Below are positions 1 to 10,603 of a stretch of DNA of 64,000 nucleotides, in pieces. The first letter of the stretch is position 1. Each line of letters starts with the position of its first letter. Under the pieces are notes generated by a model. It did not search any database. It was not told where the DNA came from and worked only from the letters and a program-made list of their open reading frames with translations. A program made the translations under genes and the position numbers. This DNA comes from Sarocladium kiliense (lineage: Eukaryota; Ascomycota; Sordariomycetes; Hypocreales; Sarocladiaceae): the NCBI GenBank assembly GCA_030734395.1, contig JAUZTG010000016.1, positions 124,001-188,000 on the forward strand, written 5' to 3'.

Positions 1-2
1 CC

Positions 3-848
3 GGACGCTACACCGCCGTATTAGGGAAGGAAGAGTCACCGGAGAAGAAACGGCCACTACAGAGTTCCGGCCAAGTCTTCACACTCTACCGCGTGTCCAA
101 GATGGCAGCTCTCTGGGCATTCGATAGCCTCGTCTTCCAACGCCTCCTCATTGCTGCTTTTACAAACGTCACGGCCGCAGACTTCGCGCCACACATGGAA
201 TTCCTGCCGCTGGACCGCCTGCTGAACATGTCAGCCCACGAGTTCCGCGTACGGAGCATCATGTCGGTGCAATGGATCTGGAGCGCCTATTTCTTCCTCG
301 AGTTCTACCACTGTCTCCTCTCCATCATCTTTGTATCAATCCTGCGCTTCGACAAGCCAGAAGAGTGGCCTGCCCTGTTCGGTAGTCCCCTGGAGGCAAG
401 TACCGTCAGGGGCTTCTGGGCCAAATTCTGGCACCGGCTCACCGTCCCGACGTATACTCATTACGCATTGCTCATCAGCCGAAAAGCGCTTGGGATGCGG
501 GCAGGCTCCCGCGCGGAGAAGACGGTCGTCCCCATGTGCATCTTCCTCTTCGCTGGTCTGTCGCACAGTCTGGTCGGGTGGGCGATGGGCGATGCGGCGC
601 TCTCACGGGATGTGCTCTTCTTTGTGGTCAACTTTGCCGCCGCTGCAGTTGAGGTTGCCGTCTCAAAGGCGCTGAAGGGGGATACTCAAGCCCGGTGGCC
701 GTTGCCGCGGATACCGGCACCCTTGCAGAAGTCGCTTGGGCTGGCGGGAGTGTTTCTGTTCTTCTTTTCCGTCGTGCCGATGTGGATGTACCCCAAGGTA
801 TATCCTAGTATTCTGGCGGCCCAGGCTCAACAGTTTCAATTCTTGTAG
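3..848 (+). CDS. Wax synthase-like MBOAT acyltransferase, 5' partial
   Basis: The reading frame is open from base 3 at the window edge to a stop at 846-848, so the N-terminus lies outside or in an upstream exon. The first in-frame ATG is at 102. The visible part has several hydrophobic segments. It carries the short GFWAKFWHRL block typical of fungal wax-synthase-like MBOAT proteins, followed about 40 residues later by a membrane segment with GLSHSLVGW, whose histidine fits the conserved MBOAT histidine. Family members are ER-membrane O-acyltransferases that use acyl-CoA. In fungi they often modify terpenoids or other secondary metabolites, but the substrate here cannot be read. Its right-hand neighbours are two decayed enzyme genes. 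The family call is fairly firm; the role is open. Confidence 0.75.
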   Translation, partial: GRYTAVLGKEESPEKKRPLQSSGQVFTLYRVSKMAALWAFDSLVFQRLLIAAFTNVTAADFAPHMEFLPLDRLLNMSAHEFRVRSIMSVQWIWSAYFFLEFYHCLLSIIFVSILRFDKPEEWPALFGSPLEASTVRGFWAKFWHRLTVPTYTHYALLISRKALGMRAGSRAEKTVVPMCIFLFAGLSHSLVGWAMGDAALSRDVLFFVVNFAAAAVEVAVSKALKGDTQARWPLPRIPAPLQKSLGLAGVFLFFFSVVPMWMYPKVYPSILAAQAQQFQFL

Positions 849-982
849 CTAAAATAGACCCGAGGAAGTATCAGGATTCTCAAAGGTGTATATTTACATC
901 CTAGTTGCGCTATGGTGACGTTATGGCGTAGGGATGATAGCCACTGTCTCGTAACCGATTTCGTATATACTCAACTGGCTCT

Positions 983-1703
983 TCATGGTGCCTTACTCAG
1001 ATTTCTTGCCCGCTGATAATACAAGTGGTAGAAAACACGTAAGAGATGTGGTCTCTTGCCGTCACCATAAGCCTCTGCCGGATCGTCCTCATACTCCACT
1101 GCAAACTGCAAGCACAAGGCATTCAAAGCCGACTTGCTAACGGCATATGCCGGGGCCGTGAATTTCCGTGTCTCACTACCTGGAGTTGCCCAGTTTGTCA
1201 TGCTACCGGCGCCAGAGGAAACGAGGACCACTTTCTTTGTTTTCTGCGACTTTGCGAGCAGTGGCAGGAACTTCTCGGTGACGGACATCGTACCCACAAC
1301 ATTGGTTCCTAAAAGTGCCTCGTACGTGGTACGTGAATCGGCACCGGGAGTGCTCACACACGCGATGCCAGCATTGTTTACCAAAACATCTAGGACACCG
1401 TGGTGACTTATCACGGTCCATCAGTAAGCGAGTAAAGAATGCCGGGGGAATGGTCAAGCTAACCGTGTTACATAGTCGACAGCTGCATCGATCGATTTAT
1501 CTGAGCCGAGATCGAGCACCAAAGGTTCGACGTCTAGGCCCTGCTTCTTCAACTGTTCGGCAGATTCATGAACTGCTTGTTCTCGTCTACCCGCCATGAT
1601 GACGCGATTAGTTGTGGTTGGATGAGAGGATATTGGATGTTGCCAATCCGATGCCCTGATTTGCTCCAGTGACTAGAGCAATGGTCTTGCCTCCAGAAGC
1701 CAT
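983..1703 (-). pseudogene. Short-chain dehydrogenase/reductase relic
   Basis: On the minus strand an ATG at 1703 opens a Rossmann start (IALVTGANQGIGLATS). The frame hits TAA near 1608-1610. Removing one A there would restore NYRVIMAGRREQ, so I read it as a one-base insertion. The chain continues through LVLDLGSD. A plausible intron (GTTAGC donor, CTTACTGATG branch, GATAAG acceptor, about 1405-1465) joins it to HGVLDVLVNNAGI, a catalytic serine region (VVLVSSGAG) and the YAVSK motif. After EYEDDPAEAYGDGKRP the sequence leaves the family pattern and stops at 983, so the C-terminal third is missing or scrambled. NNAG and YxxxK are intact, but the frameshift and truncated end make activity unlikely. 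A sequencing error could explain the single insertion but not the lost C-terminus. Confidence 0.7.
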
Positions 1704-1864
1704 GTTGATAAGATTTCTGAGATGATGTAAAACAACTTTCTCTAAAATTTGGATTGCCAGGTGCTAGAGCTAGATCTACTAAGAAAACGCAGCATCCCGA
1801 CTTGAGAGTCGATGCAACATCTACGAATCTATGCAATGGCCATCGATGACTTCGAGGTCTCGCG

Positions 1865-3496
1865 CATAGGATTTAACGGACTTGAGCCTCTCGACCATAA
1901 AGTTCAAAGGACGACAAGAACCTGCCTCGTGTTCAACCCTTCGGCAAACCACAGGCTGCGGTCATGACCATCGGTGGCAATGATGCCCATTTATCTGAGT
2001 AAGTTGCAGCTTACTTCACTGAGACATGCCCTGTCACTGCCAAGCAGGCAGGATCTTGAACAATTGCATCTACCGGGCATAGTTCCCTAAGGACTGCCAG
2101 GAGACGCTCAAAAGCCTCCAAGACACTTATCCACCAATACTGCGAACCAGGCGCGAACAGGGAGCAGACAAAGGCAAATCTCTGGTTCTGGTCACAATGG
2201 TCTCACTCCGACACCACCTCCGAAGGTGCCGGTGATCCAAACAACGCCGAGGCTGATGTTTTCGATCCGAGGCAGCAGCTGCTACATTTCGTCTGGCAGG
2301 GCGAGAACAAAGTCGTGCCAAAATCTGAGCACGACGCGGCTTGGAAGTGGGAAGGGGCCGAGAAGTACCCCGACTTCCAATCGCTGATGGATGCTGTGGC
2401 CGCTGCCGCTGATGGAGACGGAGATGTCAACGCCCAGGGCGCACCGCTTTCACCACTGCGTTCATTCCATCCCAAGGCTACGGCGTACCGTGAGCATACG
2501 ACATTGTTCTTTGCTGCTATGGCTGACAACCGCGAGGCTACGAGCACGGGACGTGGCCACGATCCAGGTCAGAATGAACCAGAGCAGGGGCTGAAGTGCT
2601 TCGGCACGGGGAACAACGACTTCCTTGGGCGTGATGACATGATCCACAAAGTACAGAAGTTCTGCTCCGAGGCCGCAGCGCAAGGCGTTCAGGACAAGGA
2701 CAGCGGCTCCATCATGTGTAAATATAACCAGGATACCCGCTTTGAGGTTGATGTCAGCATTGACTGGCCGCCGGGCACTGATATCAAGGAGAACATGGAA
2801 GCCAAGTGCGTGAAGAAGATGATCACAATCACAGACAGTAAGTTATCCAGCATGTCTGCAGGCTAGGAAACCACTGACAGACTACCACAGGCTGCGACGG
2901 CAACGATCCCAAGAACCCCCTTAATTTGAAGCACGGTGGCACTCTCGGTGACGGTGTCGTCAAGTACGGCATCTACCCCAAGAAGGATCAAAGCTACAAG
3001 CCCAGCGAGTGTTCCTTCAAGCTCCACCAGCACGAGGACTTCTCCGGCAACGACGCGCCGGGCACACACCGCGGCCATATCTACTACGTGCAGCAGCTCC
3101 AGATTTCTGGTGGCGACGGTACCGAGCTGGTAGGCCGTGCCGGCTTCAAGCCGAACAGCGGAGACCCTGAACTTATTGAATGTGGTGACGGGAAACCCAT
3201 TCAAATGGGAGACTGCGCTGCCAGGTGTCATGGAGATCACGCCGGAAGCTCAGGGTGATTATATCCAGTTTACCATTGGTTCGGTCAGCTGGAAGAGTAG
3301 TGACTCTGAAGGCGAGAAGAGGTGCACTGTCGGAGACCGGGATACCTAGTACCACGCTTGCCATGAAGTAAGACCCCTTGGTAAGTACACAGTCCCGTAA
3401 CGTGAAGTCCATTTCTGACGCCGTTGGCAGCTTGGCATTGGCTCCCCCCAGGAGGGTGAGCAAGATTGGGATATGGAATGCGGGTTCCCTTGTTAG
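1865..3496 (+). pseudogene. Secreted SGNH (GDSL) hydrolase relic with conserved C-terminal region
   Basis: Pieces of one protein lie in order in different frames. PQAAVMTIGGNDAHLSE (GxND block) ends at an intron (1999-2051) and continues ILNNCIYRA, then TAG at 2080-2082, then FPKDCQETLKSL. Near 2130-2142 the frame changes to YCEPGANREQTKANLWFW, and the sequence between block III and this point is too short for the family, so an internal deletion is likely. The block V histidine motif SFHPKATAYREHT is present. After an intron (2838-2890) the cysteine-rich C-terminal region starts (SCDGNDPKNP). The frame shifts again near 3195, TAG occurs at 3347-3349, and after a likely intron the chain ends DWDMECGFPC and stop at 3494-3496. 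The GDS block and signal peptide were not found. Family assignment rests on motif order remembered from fungal SGNH esterases. Confidence 0.7.
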
Positions 3497-4700
3497 AGGC
3501 TTACTACCTGGAGTTCCATGCTGGAAGGCGCTTTTTAGGTTGGTTCAGGTTTCATGTTTGGTTGATGTGTTTGGATACAGCTTTCGGAATAGCGGCGTAT
3601 CAGTTCTCGTCTATGCAGGTTCATAGAGCCTCTTTTGCTGTTCATTGATAGGCTGGCTGCCTTTAGAAACACGTCACTATCGAGCCGTTGAATCAATCAG
3701 TGCACCTAGACTTGTTGGGCGTCATGAGGGGCCAAGGTCCCAAGTCAGTGCTGAGCCTCGGCCGATTAGAAAATGTGGCTGTCGACCTCAAAACTTATCT
3801 CACACCACTTGTCAAAAGACGATATGGCTTCTGAGACGCTAGAACAGTGTTCGTCGGTCGCGACCACGCTCGACCACGCTACAGCTGGGGTTAGGAAACC
3901 GCCCTAACGGTTCGCCGTCTCAATGCTTGCCAGGGATGCCATCAGGCCCGGCGACCCGGAAGATGAATGAACAGGGATCGGAAAACAGTAGAGCATCCTG
4001 ATCCTGGTCTAAATATGTGAGAAATTCTTTTCAGCTCGTGGCAAACGGGATGAGTGATGGGTGCCCAAAGTACGGTTCGGGTGTTGGGGAGCGCTGGGAT
4101 GCGGACCATGTTGAGTTTACCCGTCCATGACGACGCAATGGTTCGAAAGGCTCTGGAAGGGCTGATGAACCACGCAGGTGGTGTCCTGGAAGCTTGACCA
4201 GACAGCGGATCGGCGTGGCCCTGTGGTGGTGTTGGAGGGTGGAGGCACGTCAGGATTGGCAGGACATGGCGCGTGCCTTGCAGAAGTGCAGCGGCTGCCA
4301 CGCCACCCTTCCCACATCGACCCGCCCAGCACCAGGTATGGCTCAGTGGATGGAATGTCCGAGTGAGATGGGGATGAGATGGTACCTGAACACTGGGTCA
4401 GCAAGCAGGACCATGAGTGGTGGAAAGATTGGGGGATGGGATGCTCGCTGCCTTAGAAGAGACGGAAGATTAATGACGAAGAAATTATGTTTGTCTTCAT
4501 CGCTGCATGCCCTGCACATTTGTGTGACAGGGACAGCTACATAACGCGACCTGCAATTGGGTTTGGCTCGGTGCGATGGACAGATGTGATGTGACGACGT
4601 GGTGCTGCTGCGCTTTTGCTGCAGAAAAAGCCAGAGCGCGAAACATTTGGTTGAGGCAGGGAATGGAGGGGGACCCCTGGAGATGCACTGTGTCGATGGC
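3497..4700. other. Intergenic, no gene seen
   Basis: Both strands hold only short frames without recognisable motifs. A perfect tandem duplication of the decamer CGACCACGCT lies at 3861-3880. Confidence 0.6.
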
Positions 4701-5731
4701 GCGATGTGAGGTTTTGCACTGTGTATTCTTCACCGCCTGGACAGCCCCTGGACCCCAGCATCAGCCCCTGCACGTCCACGCGCGTATCTGAGCCCGCACT
4801 GTGCACCAACCTGCCATCGCCAGCGGCTGCGAACCCCTTTCGCCCACTGAGGTATCCCCTGTCCCCTGTCCCACCACACCACTGCACCTCCAATCGCCAG
4901 ACACCAAAGCCCACGACACCACCTCACCACCACCATTGGCAACCCAACAACCTTGCACCAACCATCGCTGTCTCCCCCTGCTCTGCCGCTCGAGCCATCC
5001 CAGACGGCGGGCCCCCGAACTCTTGGGCAATTGGGCAACCTCCGTCTTCGCGTGGACTGGCTGTTAGACTAGTCTTCACCTGTCTGTGTGTCTGGCTGGC
5101 TGGCTGTATCTCAACGTCTGTCCCTATCCATGTTTCGCGACTTGCTCCCTCAGCTGTCATCTTCCTCCTCCTTCTTCCCATCACGCCTTTGACGACCACT
5201 CCTCCTTCGCCGACACCGTTCTCCTGTCTCGAACCTATCAACAATCGAGTCTCTCTGCCTCCTTTCCGGACGACACCTCGATAGCGACTGTACAAACCAC
5301 GACGGACCCCTAAAAACCCCATACGCAGGCGACGACTCCATCACCAATCGACGGCAATACGCGGCTGCACGCTGCTTCCAAACAACCCACCATGTCCCCG
5401 ATTGTTTCGCGTGTCACTCCCTCTCAGCCTCGCTCGGCCTGAGATCTCTAGCCTGCCCAGCTTTTTCCTGTCACATTTCCCTGACCGCTCACTCGCGTGT
5501 CTGTCGAACTGCAAGCAACCCCGGCTCGCGCATTTCTGAAACGATTTCAATCCTCCGACGCCGGGCCACCTCCTCCACCTCCACCAACAACACCACCTCG
5601 CCGAACTTGTCCATATATCGAAACCGACTTGTCCAAAGCCGTCTCTTCCTTCCTTCTGGCTTCGAGAACACATACCTCTCGCCATCTGCGCTGTCCACGC
5701 GCGAGCGTGTCTGTGACCGCTCATCGCCATC
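4700..5731 (+). promoter_or_regulatory. Long C-rich promoter/leader of the SOG2 gene
   Basis: About one kilobase directly upstream of the SOG2 start is strongly C-rich and G-poor on the coding strand, with runs of CCACC and CTCC. Such pyrimidine-rich leaders are common before regulated fungal genes. Several ATGs open short frames here, so upstream ORFs are possible if the transcript starts far upstream. The transcription start cannot be placed from sequence. Confidence 0.4.
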
Positions 5732-8711
5732 ATGGATCGCATGCCTCCTCCCCTTCAGCCTCAGCAGCCTCCTCCGGCCAGAGGACTGCCAGACAATCCG
5801 GCTCAAGGTCGACGGCCAGTCCCAAACTCGGCTGCCACCTCCAACGGCCCTACCCCTCCACCACCACCTGTTCCAAGCCTTCGAAAGGTTCCTTCCAGCA
5901 CCGGCTTGTCGGCCAACAATGCCATGTCGCCAGCGCAAGTCATTGGGCTCGTGCAGGATGCCATGCGGAGCGCCATTGAGGAGGAGTCCCAAGTTGCGGA
6001 GGCCAACGCTGTGGCGACTGGTATCAACACTGGAGTAACGGTTGATCTAAGTCGGAAGAACATTCGGGAACTGCCTGAGGAGGCGGTGGACTTGATGAAG
6101 AGCGAATTGCAACGGTAGGTCCCAGGTTGAATCACTGTCGTCCCCTCACATCTGACTTACGGTGGCAACAGGCTAGCGCTTTCGCATAATCAACTCACCT
6201 CACTGCCGCTCCGATTCTCCGAATGTACATCGCTTCGCTACCTCAACATTAGGGGCAACCAGATCAGAGAGTTCCCGATGCCCGTACGTTGATGAATCCC
6301 GAACAGGGCTTTGACCGCTCCCATACTAACTCACATTCCAGCTATGTGACTTGAGATCATTAGAAATCCTAGATCTTGGACGAAATCAGCTCCGCGTTCT
6401 ACCACCCGATATCGTACGACTCTCTTCTTTGAAGGTCCTTTCTGTTCAGCGGAATCAGATTAGGGAGCTGCCCGTTTGCCTCGCCGACATGGGTTCACTA
6501 CAGTCGTTGAAGTTCGAAGGAAACCCAATCAGCTTCCCACCGAGAGATGCGCTCCGTGTGCCTTCCTCGAGTCCTCCAAACGAGGGCATGGCTCGGGACA
6601 CGGAAGTGACCGAAGTCATCATCACAACACAAATAAAAAAGTACCTACGACAGCATGCACTGGCACAGGCTGGCCGTACAGATACAGACACCACAGGCGA
6701 CGAATCGAGCGAAGCAGGTGAGGCACCAAGATATCCGCTCAAGCGTGTCACATCTGGCCGCTTCCCGATCAAGGTCAATGGCGCCGATCCGCCAGATGCC
6801 CGATCGCCAAACCTTAGCCGGCCACCGCCAATACCCACGAGGTCGCATTATCGCGGCTTGTCACAACAGAATACGGCAATCAGAAGGCCAAGTGTCATGC
6901 CTTTGACGATTGGCAACGTCAATGAGCGCCTGAGAAGCAACTCTGAAACAGGCATGCGTTCAGAACGTTCAGAAAGCCGCAATCGTCGGATGGGCATAGT
7001 AAGCCGCAAGGCATCCGAGCTTGGCACTCTCGACGAAACAGAAGTCAACAACCGCTTCAGCCATTATCGAGGACTGAGTCATGGTTCTGCCATGCAGGGG
7101 AACCCCATCGGCTCCAAGAGCCCCAACACCCCGACAGAGCCATCATTACAACGGCCGATCTACGTCCGTCGCCTATCAATCCTTCCCGAGCGGAGACGGG
7201 AGTCAAAGATATTCGATCCCATCGTCGAAGCAGCAAAGGGTATTCTTTACTCGGTCTTCCAGATACATCCCATGATTCAAATGCTCATGGGCCTGACGAG
7301 TGATGGGTCTGTGAAGCGCTCGAGCTTAGAGATTGTCTTCTACAATACCAACTCCCACGTCGAGGAGTTGGAGCAAGAGATCCAGAAGTACGATATTGCA
7401 ATGAGTGAGGGCGATGACTATCTGCCGAGGGAGAACGAAAACGTCCACAGAGCTTGCCTGACTCTGGTCAGTGCATACGGCCATGTTTGCACATTGCTCG
7501 CGGACAACATCGACACGTTCGTCGACAACGGTGATGCCCGTTACATACGGTCTCTTCTCATGTTGATCTACAACAGCGTGATGGAACTCCGAGTGACGCT
7601 CTCCTCTGTCAGCGCCGAGGACTACAGACATAAGTCAGCTGATTTGAATCAGCTGGAAGATGGTAACACGATGCGGCCACACGTGCGGCAGCCTTCTGTC
7701 GCATCCTCTATGGGCGACAGGCCATTTGTGACCCGGGGTCGCAACGGTACGATGTTGCACAATCCCAGCAATCTCCGAGTAGCTGTCAACATGCCCGTAC
7801 CGTCATCATTAAACAGTGGCATTCCCACGGCCCTCATGGGCTCGATGGGCTCTGCAACACCACGATCAGGAGAATCCTTCAGCTCTGCAACTAGCCGCAC
7901 TGGTGGTGTCGACTTTTCCGAGGAGGATGCTCAGTTCGAACGGGTATTCCTTTCCCTGCAACGCTCTGTTGATGTTGTTCAGCGCACGCTGCCCAACTTC
8001 AACGTTCAACTCAACGGCAGCATACGGAGTGCGTCACAGAAGCCGATTGTGAGCTCTTTGATCGCCATGTGCGCGAGCACCAGCAAGCAGGCGGAGATAC
8101 TCAAGAACAGACTGTCTGTGATCAAGCTCAAGGAGCCGGGCGTGCGGTCACAGGCCAGCTTCTGGAACCTGTGCAGCAACTTCATTCTCTCTTGGACGGA
8201 GACTGCGGAGCAAGTCAAGTATGCGATCAACAAGGTTCCACTTCCCCCAGACACGAGGATGCGTCTCCGTCCGATCCAGCAGAGCATGAAGGAGACGAGC
8301 AACATCATCTCACAGTCACCGTGGCATCACATGCTTGGCTCGACTGGCGCGAACGGTGCGGTGAACCTGGATCATCAAGTTCTATCTCCCGGTGCTCCGA
8401 TCACGCCACAAAGCGCGGCTCTCGGTCCAGCCATGCAGGCCACTGTTCCCATCACACCACAGAGTGCCTCCTTCGCGGCAGCTTTCCACGGCAACGTGTT
8501 CGATCGAGCCGATGCGCTCATTGCCAACCCCGGCATCTCCATGTCGAGAGGCGGTACCCTGACGAGAGGGCACTCCGGGTTCAACTCACTCTCGTCCATC
8601 TCATCCATGTCATCGGATGGGAACACAGGACCATCTTCGGTGGCGAGTCCGAACGGATCATTTGGGCCAATGCCACTGCGCCTCAATGGTGGTAGTAAAG
8701 TTGCCTTTTAG
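5732..8711 (+). CDS. sog2: RAM pathway leucine-rich repeat protein SOG2
   Basis: Three exons, 5732-6114, 6172-6283 and 6342-8711, encode 954 residues. The second intron has a perfect TACTAAC branch point. A proline-rich N-terminus (PPPPPVP) is followed from about residue 104 to 235 by roughly five leucine-rich repeats (for example LEILDLGRNQLRVLPPDI). The rest is Ser/Pro-rich, with a conserved region around residues 410-480 (FQIHPMIQMLMGLTSDGS) and another helical region near 600-720, matching the RAM signalling protein family. Sog2 binds the NDR kinase complex (Cbk1/COT-1 with Mob2) and supports polarized growth and cell separation. A long C-rich leader precedes it. Confidence is high because the LRR plus RAM combination is specific. 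Confidence 0.9.
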
Positions 8712-9584
8712 TTGAAAAGCAAGATTGGGCCCTGGTTCGAGATGAGGACCGGTTATCTGGCCCACATTATTAGGAGAGAAGAGAAAAGAAGAGGAGGATG
8801 AGGAAGGGACAATGACGAAGAGACGAGGAGGAGTTGTTCTTGCTTTGGTCTTTTCGCATAGCACCGGCGTTATTGGGGACACACTTTTTGGTTGATGAAC
8901 CATTCACTCATTAGTTGTCAATGTTTATTTTGACTTTTTGGGGGGGGTGACTGGAGGTTCTATACCTTCATCATCCTTCCTCATGGGTCTACTCCTTTCT
9001 TGTACCCCCTATCTACACTCGTTTTTTATTTGGCTTATTTGGAAGGGATGATGAATCGTGGCGCACAAAATATCGGTTTCACCTCTTATGGATGCTCAAA
9101 GGGAGGACTTCGTTCGATATACAACAGGCTGGCGTCGGCACAATGGACAGACAAGGCATATGCACAACACAACACAGGGCGGCGCATTGCAAAGGGAGAG
9201 GAGAAGACGCAGGGGATTGGTACAGAGGGAGGGTTGGTTGGAAGAAGGGATGTATTGTACAAATGAGGTTGTTGGTGATAAGAGTGATGACATAATGGGT
9301 ATCAGTGGATGTTTCTGGCAAATCTGTGTCGGTTCGCCTGATGAAAGTGATGATGTATCCCCAAGCAAAGAGTCGTTGGCTGGTGATGGTCACCCCACCT
9401 TTGCTGCATGACCAGACAGAGAGACCCTGTGACGACCTGCAGGACGCGACGCGAAGAGGCGAACATGCATTGGCTCAGTCATTCAGATCTTCTATGATGC
9501 TTCTGGGTCTTTCTGATCTTTCGTTCCTTCATCTACAGCACCGCTAGACTTTCCATCTGCCATTGCGCGTCGAAGCTGCCAGCC
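8712..9584. other. SOG2 3' region and promoter of the next gene
   Basis: No gene is seen. The stretch holds a GA-rich tract (8770-8835), a run of eight G at 8940-8947, and short frames without motifs. Confidence 0.5.
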
Positions 9585-10289
9585 ATGTCCACATCCTCAG
9601 TACCACCACAGCCAAAGGCACCCTCCCCTCCTCAACCAGCAACTCCCACCACAACCACTGCCTCAGCCTCCGCCTCAACAACCACCAACCCCCAAACCTT
9701 CCCAACAGCCTCAACCTCCGTTACGCCCTCCACGAACGTAACCTCCCCCTCCTCCTCGACCCTCCCAACCTCCGACTCCGTCTCCGAAGCGCGCGCCGCC
9801 GTAATCGCCTCCCTCTCCAACATGCTCGACCGCAAGCTCCAGACGCGCGCCACAACCCTGCACTCCAACGCGGCGGCCCTGTCTGCTCAGGAGAGAGAGG
9901 TGGAGAAGGCGACGGCGGGGTTGAGGAGGGAGAGGGAGAAGTTGGAGAGGGAAGCGGGGAGGGCGGAGAGGGGGTTGAGGGAGATTGGGAGTGTGCAGAA
10001 TTGGGCGGAGGTGTTGGAGAGGGAGTTTTTGGTGTTGGAGGAGACGATGAGGTTGGCGAGGGAGGGGAGTGAGGGGAGTGGCAGTTGTTCTTGTAGTGAG
10101 TGTGGGGAGGAGGAGGGGACAGATGACGGGGATAAGGGTATGAAGGAGGAGGAGGAGGATGTGGTTATGGGGGAGGGGAGTGGGTGGTCGGAGGCGAGTA
10201 GGAGTTTGATGGATGGGGAGGAGAGTGCCGGGACAGGGACGGGGCAGGCTAAGGGGTCGGAGAGTGCGTCTTTGTCGACATTGGCTTGA
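9585..10289 (+). CDS. BLOC-1 subunit 1 (GCN5L1/Bls1-like)
   Basis: This is a single-exon frame of 234 residues. The first 65 residues are low-complexity Ser/Thr/Pro. Residues about 66-150 form a helical core (SEARAAVIASLSNMLDRKL, then a charged coiled coil) ending LREIGSVQNWAEVLEREF. That is the signature end of the GCN5L1 family, where human BLOC1S1 has LKEIGDVENWARSIE. The tail is acidic and Gly/Ser-rich. The family works in the BLOC-1 endosomal complex. Base composition flips inside the gene: 9661-9720 has 33 C and 4 G, while 9961-10020 has 34 G and 3 C. The gene is convergent with TSC13. The long variable tails are unusual for a normally short protein, but the core call is good. Confidence 0.75.
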   Translation: MSTSSVPPQPKAPSPPQPATPTTTTASASASTTTNPQTFPTASTSVTPSTNVTSPSSSTLPTSDSVSEARAAVIASLSNMLDRKLQTRATTLHSNAAALSAQEREVEKATAGLRREREKLEREAGRAERGLREIGSVQNWAEVLEREFLVLEETMRLAREGSEGSGSCSCSECGEEEGTDDGDKGMKEEEEDVVMGEGSGWSEASRSLMDGEESAGTGTGQAKGSESASLSTLA

Positions 10290-10603
10290 GGATGAAATGA
10301 TGATGCTATGGATGGGCAGCTGCGGGTCTACGACTTTATGATCAATCTGAAGGAAAGTCTTGATTGAAAGGACAATACACGACTTGGGACAATACCATGA
10401 TGAACGAGATAGGATATTTTGCAATGATTACATTATGCTTTTCTATCTGTTTGCCTACGACCTCTCTTCTATGTTTATTCGATGCTCTAACCACGCGTCC
10501 TCTCCCCCAACCCATGTTTCTAGCCTCTCTCTCCTTCTGCTCGTTTGCAGATAGCATCAACCTTTCTCATCTACTCAGCCTTCCACAGTGCCTCGCTCAT
10601 CCT
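10290..10603. other. Shared 3' intergenic between BLS1-like gene and TSC13
   Basis: This is 314 bases between two convergent stop codons. It contains A/T-rich stretches that fit polyadenylation signals for both strands; no gene is seen. Confidence 0.5.

Noticed and set aside
3861..3880. Tandem duplication of CGACCACGCT
   Set aside because: Only two copies; not a repeat array or CRISPR.
4706..5284. 192-codon plus-strand frame upstream of SOG2
   Set aside because: Pro/Ser/Thr low complexity from a C-rich leader; no motif and no conserved character.
9711..10424. 237-codon minus-strand frame opposite the BLS1-like gene
   Set aside because: Pro/Leu/Arg-rich low complexity produced by the purine-rich plus strand; the plus-strand protein has the family signature.
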